Shown piece by piece: positions 6,445 through 13,427 of a DNA stretch of 20,189 bases. This DNA is from JAVVFH01 sp032250585 (lineage in GTDB: Bacteria; Pseudomonadota; Gammaproteobacteria; Xanthomonadales; SZUA-36). Location of the stretch: contig JAVVFH010000035.1 in NCBI GenBank assembly GCA_032250585.1, positions 1-20,189 on the forward strand. Reading direction: 5' to 3'. Position 1 is the stretch's first letter; the number at the start of each line of letters is the position of its first letter. The position numbers and the translations under genes are program-made. The notes beneath the pieces were generated by a model. The model did not search any database and was not told the DNA's origin. It was given only the letters and a program-made list of their open reading frames with translations.

Positions 6445-8696
6445 TAGACCGGCAGCAGGATAAGCACTTCTGCGCCGCCTTCGAGGGGGTTTGACAGGCT
6501 TATTTCGCCGTCGTGTTCGCTGACGATTTTGCGGCAGATAGCGAGCCCGAGCCCGCTGCCGCGCGGTTTGTTCGTTACGTAAGGCTCGAACGGCTTGTCC
6601 AGGACCAAAGCGGGGAAGCCGGGGCCGTCATCGCGCACCGACAGTTGTAGCCAGGGTTGCGAAGCGCGCTGTACAACCCGGGTTTGAATGCGGACGGACA
6701 CCGCTTGCCCGGGCTTGGCTTCCTTGGCGTTCCGGATCAGGTTGTGGAGCATTTGCCGCAGCCGGCCGCTGTCGGCTGCCAGCCCCGCCGGACCGGGACA
6801 CAGGTCGAGTTCGAAGCGCAGTGCGGTGTCGCCCTGCTGGTACAGCGCCACCACATCGGCGATCAGTTCATCCAGTTGGAGCGCTCGTCGGCTGAGAGCC
6901 GGCTCCTGCGCGTAGTCACCGAAGGCATCCACCAGTTTGCGCAAGGCTTCCACCTGCGCGACGATCGTGTCGGAGGCCTTGTTCAGCAAGGCGCCATCGG
7001 CCGTGTCCAGCTTATCGGCGAGCTTCATGCGCAAACGCTCTGCGGCCAGCCGGATAGGGGTCAGCGGATTACGCACTTCGTGTGCCAGCCTGCGGGCGAC
7101 CTCGGCCCAGGCGGCTTCCCGCTGTGCCTGGTTCAGAATCGTGACGTCATCGAACACGACCACCTGGCCGTGGCCGGTCTCCCCGTCCGGCAAGCTGGCG
7201 ATGGGCAGGCGCGAACCGCGCATCAGCAAAACCAGCGGGCCGCTGCTCCGTTCGATCCGAATTTCCTGTTGCCACTCGCTCTTGCCGCGCGCCGCCTGGT
7301 GCTCGATCGACTCGACGAACGGACCGAGAAAAGGTGCCGTCGTCACGAGCCGGTTCAGCGACGAACGCTCCGGTGCGTCGCCGCCCAGGCCGCCACCGGA
7401 TTCGTCCGGCAGACCCAGTATCTGACGGCAGGCTGCGTTGGCGGTGATGATGCGGCCGGCAGCATCCAGCGTCAGCACGCCGGAGGACAGGTTGCCCAGC
7501 ACCGTTTCGAGGTAGTCGCCCTGTGCCTGGAGTTCGGCCCGGCTTTTTTCCGCCTGCTGGCTGGCCGCTTTCAGCGCGCGCGTCATTTCATTGAACGACT
7601 CGACCAAAAAACCGATCTCATCGCGTTTTCCAGCCTCCACGAAGCGGCTGTAGTCACCGGCCGCCACTTCCCGTGTCGCGCTGGAAAGTCGCGACAGCGG
7701 CGAGACCAGGCGGCGCGCCGCGTTGAGGGCGGCCAGGATCGCCAGCAGCACGGTCAGCAGCAGTACCAGCGACAGGATCAACAGGAAACTTTGCTTCAGC
7801 GAGTTCCTCAGGTAACTGACGTTCTGGTAGCGGTGATACTCCTGCTCGACGGACCCGGCCAGGCTCGTGATCTCCGCTGGCAAAGGATAGATAGCTTGCA
7901 GGAAGCGGGCCGAGGCGCCCGGGTAGGGTGGCGGCATCAGCTGGATGACGCGAATCTGCAGGCCACCGTCCGGCGTCGGCTCGGCGGCGGCATACTCGCC
8001 GCGCTCCGTGGCCTGCAGCAGGGCGAAGTCTCCGGGTCGATCGGGCAGAGCGGTCAGGGCGTTTATGTTCGCCGTCGCTACCAGGGTACTGTCGGTCTCC
8101 AGCACGCTCAGTTCCAGCGGGCCGCTGCTGCGTACGCGCCCGAGCAGCGCACGGCGCAGCAGTTCCCCGTTTTCCTGCAGTATCGACAATTCCGCCGCCG
8201 TGTTGCGCAGCTGGTTGCGCACTTCCAGTGTCCGCGTATCGAGAAAAGTCTGGCCGAGTTCCAGAGAGTCCGCCAGCGCCGATTCCACACGGACGTCGAA
8301 CCAGCTGTCGATGCTGCTGGACAGAAACCAGGCCGAAAAAAAGTAGACGATCAGCGCCGGTGGCAGCGACAGGGCCAGGAAATTACGGACCCAGCGGGCC
8401 GCCAGCAGGGCGCCAGGCACCCCCGTGCGGACATTCCTGACCAGCGTGAACAGGCGGTCAGCGATGCTCCATAGCAGCACGAGCAGAGCGACGGCGGTCA
8501 CGGCCAGCACCCAGAAATAATGGTCTTCCAGCAACGAAATGTCGGTGCTGCTGTCCCGCTGAGCGCCGCTGACCAGCAGCAGCGACACCAGCAGCATCGC
8601 CAGCACGGCGACCAGCGGCAGCGTGCGGAACACCAGGCGTTGCAGCCGGGCTTTGCGCTTCGCGCCGCTGGGCCGTGGCGGCTTGCGCTCAGGCAT
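6444..8696 (-). CDS. ntrY: NtrY-type membrane sensor histidine kinase
   Basis: Membrane kinase of the NtrY/NtrX pair, 750 aa. There are three N-terminal membrane segments (about 21-45, 60-80, 104-127), a roughly 170-residue periplasmic region, and a fourth segment at 302-326. HAMP follows (about 327-380), then a PAS-like domain (about 395-520, NLSSGVLTLDAAGRIITAN). The HisKA domain has phospho-acceptor His539 in RLAHEVRNPLTPI. The ATPase domain has the N-box NLIRNAKEA (Asn656), G1 DDGPGFP (689-695) and G2 GSGLGLAI (713-720). All catalytic boxes are intact. ATG at 8694-8696 gives an 8-bp overlap with the DUF4390 gene; longer in-frame starts would run across that gene and look like noise. The stop TAG lies at the end of a MITE-like element whose terminal base regenerates it. 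Confidence 0.95.
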   Translation of the reverse strand: MPERKPPRPSGAKRKARLQRLVFRTLPLVAVLAMLLVSLLLVSGAQRDSSTDISLLEDHYFWVLAVTAVALLVLLWSIADRLFTLVRNVRTGVPGALLAARWVRNFLALSLPPALIVYFFSAWFLSSSIDSWFDVRVESALADSLELGQTFLDTRTLEVRNQLRNTAAELSILQENGELLRRALLGRVRSSGPLELSVLETDSTLVATANINALTALPDRPGDFALLQATERGEYAAAEPTPDGGLQIRVIQLMPPPYPGASARFLQAIYPLPAEITSLAGSVEQEYHRYQNVSYLRNSLKQSFLLILSLVLLLTVLLAILAALNAARRLVSPLSRLSSATREVAAGDYSRFVEAGKRDEIGFLVESFNEMTRALKAASQQAEKSRAELQAQGDYLETVLGNLSSGVLTLDAAGRIITANAACRQILGLPDESGGGLGGDAPERSSLNRLVTTAPFLGPFVESIEHQAARGKSEWQQEIRIERSSGPLVLLMRGSRLPIASLPDGETGHGQVVVFDDVTILNQAQREAAWAEVARRLAHEVRNPLTPIRLAAERLRMKLADKLDTADGALLNKASDTIVAQVEALRKLVDAFGDYAQEPALSRRALQLDELIADVVALYQQGDTALRFELDLCPGPAGLAADSGRLRQMLHNLIRNAKEAKPGQAVSVRIQTRVVQRASQPWLQLSVRDDGPGFPALVLDKPFEPYVTNKPRGSGLGLAICRKIVSEHDGEISLSNPLEGGAEVLILLPV

Positions 8697-9261
8697 CCGG
8701 CGCGATTTCCAGCGGCCAGGTCGACCAATTGGAGTCATGCCGCCAGGCCCGTGACAGCAGGGCCGGCAGCCGCATCGGCGGCGGCATGCTGCTCTTGTCG
8801 AGGCGGCTGCGCGCCAGCAGTTGGTATTCGCCGCCAGGCAGTGGGCCGGTTTCAAGCGAAATCTCGACGCGCGACAGTTCGGCCAGCACGTGTCGCAGTC
8901 GCGGGAAGGTCTTGACGGTGCCAGTGGCCGGGTACGAAAGACGGTAGTGCTTGCTGAGCGGTAAATAGTGGACTTCGTAGCTGGCGCTGCTGCCGCCGAC
9001 CCGGGTCCGGTTCTCGCTGTCGCGCAGGATCAGCTCTATTTCCAGGGTCAGGGGCACGCCGTGGTGCAGCGCGTCCCGGGCTTCCCTGCTCAGGGTCAGG
9101 CGTTGCTCGCAGCGGGCGCGCAACTGACCATTTGTCCAGGTCGCCGCGACGCCGGTCAGCTCGAAACGCTCGGCGCCTCGGTCGGCGCAGGCGGCGAGCG
9201 GTAGCAGAGCCGCCAGCAGTGCCGGGCGAAGCCGGTCAAGACCTCTTGCGTAAGCGGGCAT
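8689..9261 (-). CDS. DUF4390-type protein with lipoprotein signal
   Basis: The 190-aa protein starts MPAYARGLDRLRPALLAALL and has a lipobox LAAC with Cys25 as the predicted lipidation site, so it should be an envelope lipoprotein. The remainder is a beta-rich domain with RFELTG, ALHHGVPLTLEIEL and RHVLAELSRVEISLETGPLPGGEYQL, which resembles the DUF4390 family commonly found between rsmB and ntrY. Function is unknown. The start at 9261 lies inside the rsmB 3' end (26-bp overlap) and the stop overlaps the ntrY start by 8 bp, so synthesis is coupled to both. A role in sensing with NtrY, whose periplasmic domain is in the same compartment, is an inference from position only. Confidence 0.8.
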   Translation of the reverse strand: MPAYARGLDRLRPALLAALLPLAACADRGAERFELTGVAATWTNGQLRARCEQRLTLSREARDALHHGVPLTLEIELILRDSENRTRVGGSSASYEVHYLPLSKHYRLSYPATGTVKTFPRLRHVLAELSRVEISLETGPLPGGEYQLLARSRLDKSSMPPPMRLPALLSRAWRHDSNWSTWPLEIAPDA

Positions 9262-10573
9262 AGAAAAAACCGTCCATCTCCTGTTCGCCCGGAAGAATCT
9301 GGCGTCCGTGTCCCGTGTCGCGACCCCAGTCGCCATCGACAGGTACGAGTTCGGCGTCGGCCTGGCGTCCGAGGAACCACTCCATCTGCCGTTCATTTTC
9401 ATCGCGCAACACCGAGCAGGTGGCGTACACCAGCATACCCCCCGGTTCCAGCAGCGGCCAGAGTTGCAGCAGCAGCGAGCGCTGCAGGGCAACGCCTGCC
9501 TGCAACTGCTCCTGGGTGCGCAGCCACTTGATTTCCGGGTGCCGGCGAATCACGCCGGTCGCGGTGCAGGGCGCGTCGAGCAGGATGCGCGCGAAGGGCT
9601 CCCCGTCCCACCATTGGTCCGGCTGTGCGGCGTCGGCCGCCAGCAGGCGGAGATTCTCGCGCCCGGCGCAGCGGAGTCGGCGCAGGTTATCAGCCACGCG
9701 CTCGAGCCGAGCCGGCTTGAGGTCCAGTGCGGTCAGAATCACGCCCCCACTGCGTTCGAGAATGTGGCCGCTTTTGCCGCCGGGCGCGGCGCAGGCATCG
9801 AGCACGCGCTCGCCGCCTGCCGGGGCCAGCACATCGACGGCCAATTGGGCGGCGGGGTCCTGGACCGAAAACCTTCCTTCCGCAAAACCGGGCAGATCCT
9901 GCACGGCAGCGGCCGGCGTTACTTTCAGCGCGTCCGGGGCAAAAGGGTGCCGGCCGGTGGTAAAGCCGCCTGCTTCGAGCAGGGCGATGGTTTCCTGCGG
10001 AGCGAATGCACCATTCATGCGCAGCCACAGCGGAGCCGCCCGGTTGTTGGCATTGACCAGCGCCTGCCAGTCCTGAGGCCAGTCACCTTGAAGTCGGTCC
10101 AGCAGCCAGGCCGGGTGCGCCCAGCTCTCGGTTTGCCGTTCCAGACGCTCCAGGCAATCATTCTGTTCGCGCTGAAAGCGCCGCAGCACCGCGTTGACCA
10201 TACCTGTCGCCCAGGCTTTGTCGAGTTGGCGTGCACCCTCGACGGCTTCGTGAATGGCGGCATGAGGCGGCGATCCGTCTTTCCAGAGTTGGTACAGCCC
10301 GATCAGGATCAGGCGCTGGAGGTCGCGATCGCGTTGCTTCAGCGGTCGCTGCAGCAACGCGCCTGCCAGCCATTCCAGGGCGTTCAGCCAGCGCAATACG
10401 CCGTACGCGATGTGTCGCGCGTAAGCGACGCTCCGCCCTTCTGCCGCGTCCGGCGCTTCGAAATCGGCCAGGCTGCGGCCCTGGTCCAGAACACTGGCGA
10501 TCATCGCCAGCGCGATGAGGCGGGCATTGGTGCTTCGTTTGGCACCGCCCTTTGCGCTCTCTCCGGTGATCAT
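9236..10573 (-). CDS. rsmB: 16S rRNA m5C967 methyltransferase
   Basis: Methylates C967 of 16S rRNA with S-adenosylmethionine. The 445-aa protein has an N-terminal NusB-like RNA-binding domain (about 15-140) and a C-terminal Rossmann methyltransferase. Motif I is DACAAPGGK (259-267). DAPCTATG carries Cys336 (motif IV), and YATCSV carries the nucleophile Cys386 (motif VI). FSVQDPAAQ at 235-243 is the family's FxxQDxAAQ box. ATG at 10571-10573 overlaps the fmt stop as ATGA; an in-frame extension to 10816 would run antiparallel to nothing useful and through fmt coding sequence, so it is rejected. Order fmt-rsmB matches E. coli and Pseudomonas. Confidence 0.97.
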   Translation of the reverse strand: MITGESAKGGAKRSTNARLIALAMIASVLDQGRSLADFEAPDAAEGRSVAYARHIAYGVLRWLNALEWLAGALLQRPLKQRDRDLQRLILIGLYQLWKDGSPPHAAIHEAVEGARQLDKAWATGMVNAVLRRFQREQNDCLERLERQTESWAHPAWLLDRLQGDWPQDWQALVNANNRAAPLWLRMNGAFAPQETIALLEAGGFTTGRHPFAPDALKVTPAAAVQDLPGFAEGRFSVQDPAAQLAVDVLAPAGGERVLDACAAPGGKSGHILERSGGVILTALDLKPARLERVADNLRRLRCAGRENLRLLAADAAQPDQWWDGEPFARILLDAPCTATGVIRRHPEIKWLRTQEQLQAGVALQRSLLLQLWPLLEPGGMLVYATCSVLRDENERQMEWFLGRQADAELVPVDGDWGRDTGHGRQILPGEQEMDGFFYARLRKRS

Positions 10574-11523
10574 GGTTTGCCGTCCAGCGTGGCGGGCAGT
10601 TCGACAGCGTTCAGGTAATCGGCCGCGCTCATCCGGCGCTTGCCCGGCCGCTGCAGTTCCTCGAGGCGCAAAATGCCCGCGCCGGTCGCCACCTCGATTC
10701 CGCGGGGACCGGCGTTCAGCACGGTGCCGGGCGGCCGGTCGTGTTTCCCGGGAACGACGCGGGCACGCCACACACGGGTCCGTTCTCCCGCCACCTCGCA
10801 CCAGGCGACCGGCCACGGGTTGAAAGCGCGAATTCGCCGTTCGAGTACCCGGGCCGGCTCGGACCAGTCGAGTTGGGCTTCTTTCTTGTCCAGTTTACGG
10901 GCATAGACGATGTCCTTCTGCGGTTGAGGAACGGCGAGCAAGGGCTGGCCGGCGGTCAGTCGCCGCAGGCAGTCGAGCAGGGCTTCGGCGCCCAGGGCCG
11001 CCAGTCGGTCGTGCAGTTCCGCGGCGTTTTCCTCACCCGTCAGGGCGACCCTGACGCAGTGCAAAACCGGGCCCGTGTCGAGACCCGCATCCATTTGCAT
11101 AATGCATATACCGCTGTCGCGGTCGCCGGCTTCGATCGCTCGCTGAATGGGTGCCGCGCCACGCCAGCGCGGCAACAGGGAGGCGTGGATGTTCCAGCAG
11201 CCATGCGTGGGCAAGGTCAGCACCGCCTCGGGAATGATCAGCCCATAGGCGACGACAATGAGCAGATCGGCCTGCATTTCGTAAATCCATTCCTGCACCG
11301 CGGGGTCTCGCAGCGTCGCCGGTTGGTGTACCTCGATGCCGGCCTCCAACGCAGCCCGCTTGACCGGGCTCGGCTGCAACTGCCTGCCGCGGCCGGCCGG
11401 ACGATCCGGCTGCGTCAGTACCGCCAGCGGCGGATAACCCGAATCGATCAACCGCCGCAAAGCTGGCACGGCGAAATCGGGCGTGCCTGCGAACAGGATG
11501 CGAAGGGATTTGGCTCGTTGCAC
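10570..11523 (-). CDS. fmt: Methionyl-tRNA formyltransferase
   Basis: Formylates initiator Met-tRNA using 10-formyl-tetrahydrofolate. The 317-aa protein has the expected length. The N-terminal catalytic domain starts RILFAGTPDFAVPAL; the active-site triad is Asn111 and His113 in NIHASLLPRWRGAAPIQ and Asp149 in LDTG. The tRNA-binding loop after QPDRPAGRGRQLQPSPVK (38-55) is intact. The C-terminal OB-fold domain ends with RMSAADYLNA. It begins 14 bp after the def stop and overlaps rsmB by 4 bp. def and fmt together install and then remove the N-formyl group on nascent proteins. Confidence 0.98.
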   Translation of the reverse strand: MQRAKSLRILFAGTPDFAVPALRRLIDSGYPPLAVLTQPDRPAGRGRQLQPSPVKRAALEAGIEVHQPATLRDPAVQEWIYEMQADLLIVVAYGLIIPEAVLTLPTHGCWNIHASLLPRWRGAAPIQRAIEAGDRDSGICIMQMDAGLDTGPVLHCVRVALTGEENAAELHDRLAALGAEALLDCLRRLTAGQPLLAVPQPQKDIVYARKLDKKEAQLDWSEPARVLERRIRAFNPWPVAWCEVAGERTRVWRARVVPGKHDRPPGTVLNAGPRGIEVATGAGILRLEELQRPGKRRMSAADYLNAVELPATLDGKP

Positions 11524-11537
11524 TGGGGGCGGCCGGG

Positions 11538-12065
11538 CTAAAGAACGGCCGGCTCCGGTTTCCTGACGGCGAGTTTGCGCTGCTTCTGGAGCTTTTTGAT
11601 CACGATCCGTTGCTTGAGCGGCGACAGGTAATCGACGAACACTTTGCCGTCGAGATGGTCGATTTCGTGCTGCAGACAGACGGCGTGCATGCCCTCGAGG
11701 GTCTCTTCGAAAGCCTTGCCGTCGCGGTCGAGCGCAAAGACGCGAATCTTCTCCGCGCGGCTTACTTCCGCGTAGACGCCGGGTACCGACAGGCAGCCCT
11801 CCTCACAGGTTTCCGAGCCTTCCGCCGAACGGATCTCCGGGTTGACATACACCCGCGGCCCGTCCTGTGCCGGGCTGACATCGAGCACCAGCACGCGCCG
11901 GTGAATATTGACCTGCGTCGCGGCCAGGCCGATGCCATCGGCCGCATACATGGTTTCGAGCATGTCGTCGATCAGTTGCGAAAGGTCTCCGTCGAAGCGG
12001 TCCACCGGTTTGGCGACCGTTCGTAAACGACTGTCGGGAAACTCAAGAATCTCTAATTTGGCCAT
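11538..12065 (-). CDS. def: Peptide deformylase
   Basis: Removes the formyl group from nascent N-terminal formyl-Met. The 175-aa metallo-enzyme has all three family motifs: GIGLAATQ (44-51), EEGCLSVPG with metal ligand Cys91, and QHEIDHLDG with ligands His133 and His137 and catalytic Glu134. This is the type 1 class found in gammaproteobacteria. The C-terminal tail is basic (LKQRIVIKKLQKQRK), as in other deformylases that contact the ribosome. It is the first gene of the long minus-strand run; its promoter must lie in the AT-rich spacer 12066-12204 shared with the LysM gene. Confidence 0.98.
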   Translation of the reverse strand: MAKLEILEFPDSRLRTVAKPVDRFDGDLSQLIDDMLETMYAADGIGLAATQVNIHRRVLVLDVSPAQDGPRVYVNPEIRSAEGSETCEEGCLSVPGVYAEVSRAEKIRVFALDRDGKAFEETLEGMHAVCLQHEIDHLDGKVFVDYLSPLKQRIVIKKLQKQRKLAVRKPEPAVL

Positions 12066-12204
12066 ATATTTACACGCGCTAAAAACAATTCGGATGAAGT
12101 TTGACTAAACTTTTATTATGATAGCTAACGGCGGCTATGGTTCGCCAGAGTATTTACTGACCGCATCTGACAGATGGCTGGATGCCTACTAGAGAGGAAG
12201 GAAC
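12066..12204. promoter_or_regulatory. AT-rich divergent promoter region between def and the lysM gene
   Basis: This 139-bp spacer is markedly more AT-rich than its surroundings around 12083-12130. It must hold promoters for the def operon and the lysM operon. On the plus strand TATGAT (12117-12122) is a good -10 box, although the -35 position (about 12094) is weak. A perfect 16-bp inverted repeat sits at 12097-12112, just upstream. The strong Shine-Dalgarno AGAGGAAGGAA (12193-12203) precedes the GTG start of lysM. Confidence 0.55.
12097..12112. repeat. Perfect inverted repeat AAGTTT-GACT-AAACTT (candidate operator)
   Basis: The two 6-bp arms AAGTTT (12097-12102) and AAACTT (12107-12112) are perfect and separated by GACT. 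It overlaps the expected -35 zone of the plus-strand promoter and lies 32 bp upstream of the def start codon. Its position suits a dimeric repressor acting on both directions. Short AT-rich palindromes can arise by chance. Confidence 0.4.
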
Positions 12205-13377
12205 GTGATCAGAAGACTCATTCACCTCACCTTTGCGGCAATGCTGACGGGGGCCGTCATGGCACAGGATGTGTCCATGCGCTCCGACCACCCTGACGAA
12301 TACGTGGTGGTGAAAGGCGATACGCTGTGGGATATTTCCGGGCGATTCCTGGACAAACCCTGGCAGTGGCCGGCGATTTGGCATGCCAACCCACAAATCG
12401 AGAACCCACATCTTATTTATCCCGGCGACGTCGTTTCGCTGGTTTACGTGGATGGCGTGCCGCAGCTGAGGCTGCGGCGCGGCGACGTGGAAACGGTCAA
12501 GCTCAGCCCGGCGGTGCGCGTGCTCGAACGTGATGACGCGATCGACGCAGTGCCGTTCAAGGTCATCGAGCCCTTTGTCCGTAACCTGCAGATCCTAACG
12601 CCCGCCCAGTTCGAAGGTCTGCCTTACGTAATCGCCAATTACGACGACCGTCTGAACGCGACCTACAGCGACCAAAGCTATGTGCGCGGCCTGAATGCGG
12701 AGGTCGGTGAAGAGTTCATCGTGGCCCGTTTGACCAACATCTATGACCGCGTCAGCGACGACGCCGAGATACGGCGAGTGCGGCCCAAAGAGCACTGGAA
12801 ACAGGTTCCCAATGTGTGGGATGGCCAGGAAAATGTGCACAATACGGTCAGTCCCTGGAACCGGCGCCCGAAAAATCCGGTCGGCTACGAGTTGACCGAA
12901 GTCAGTCGGGTCCGGGTCGCGCAGGTCGGGGAGATTTCTGTCCTCGATATCCTCCGGGATCGTACGGAAGTCAAACCGGGAGACTATATACTGCCTGCAA
13001 CGGACCCGGGTTACGAGAGTACGTTCTTCCCCCATGCAATGGACCAGGTGCCGGCGGATCTGCGGATTCTCGCTACCTCCGGTCAGCGCGCCGGAGTCGG
13101 CAACTTCCAGATTGTCGCCATTAGCGGCGGCAGCAGGCAGGGTATCCAGGCCGGACATGTGTTTTCGGCGTTCCGCAAGGGCCTGGTGGTGGACGACCGT
13201 GTCGCTTATCGCTACGGCAGTTTTGCCAAGGATTCGGAAGTCCGTCTGCCCGCAATCTATGACGGGCTTGTGATGGTGTTTCGTACCTTTTCGGACATCA
13301 GTTACGGCATGGTCATGAGCGGCTCCCGGCCGGTGAAGGAGCACGACGTGCTGCGGCATCCCGACGAGCGAATGTAA
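12205..13377 (+). CDS. Secreted LysM peptidoglycan-binding protein (TsaP-like)
   Basis: The 390-aa protein starts at GTG after the strong ribosome site AGAGGAAGGAA. Residues 1-20 form a signal peptide (cleavage after AVMA). A LysM domain spans about 32-80 (YVVVKGDTLWDISGRFLD...NPQIENPHLIYPGDVV), followed by about 300 residues with a beta-rich FlgT-C-like end. In Pseudomonas the gene at the same place, between def and dprA, is the LysM protein reported as TsaP, which anchors the type IV pilus secretin to peptidoglycan. The next gene is dprA, which acts on DNA taken up through pili, so a TsaP-like role is reasonable but inferred from synteny and domain order. Confidence 0.85.
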   Translation: MIRRLIHLTFAAMLTGAVMAQDVSMRSDHPDEYVVVKGDTLWDISGRFLDKPWQWPAIWHANPQIENPHLIYPGDVVSLVYVDGVPQLRLRRGDVETVKLSPAVRVLERDDAIDAVPFKVIEPFVRNLQILTPAQFEGLPYVIANYDDRLNATYSDQSYVRGLNAEVGEEFIVARLTNIYDRVSDDAEIRRVRPKEHWKQVPNVWDGQENVHNTVSPWNRRPKNPVGYELTEVSRVRVAQVGEISVLDILRDRTEVKPGDYILPATDPGYESTFFPHAMDQVPADLRILATSGQRAGVGNFQIVAISGGSRQGIQAGHVFSAFRKGLVVDDRVAYRYGSFAKDSEVRLPAIYDGLVMVFRTFSDISYGMVMSGSRPVKEHDVLRHPDERM

Positions 13378-13410
13378 ACTCTGCAGGTGAAACTTCGCGT
13401 GCAGACAACC

Positions 13411-13427
13411 AGGAGGTTTCTGCCACG
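13411..13427 (+). promoter_or_regulatory. Shine-Dalgarno AGGAGG with ACG start codon for dprA
   Basis: A perfect AGGAGG (13411-13416) is followed after 8 nt by ACG (13425-13427). That ACG is in frame with dprA and sits where the family's N-terminus begins (x-KHKSWLIALRAPQLGG). No ATG, GTG or TTG is in frame between the lysM stop and 13545. This site decides the dprA start. Confidence 0.65.

Noticed and set aside
8697..8855. N-terminal extension of NtrY to 8855
   Set aside because: The extra residues are a Cys/Arg-rich shadow of the DUF4390 gene; the ATG at 8696 gives the normal overlap and a family-like start.
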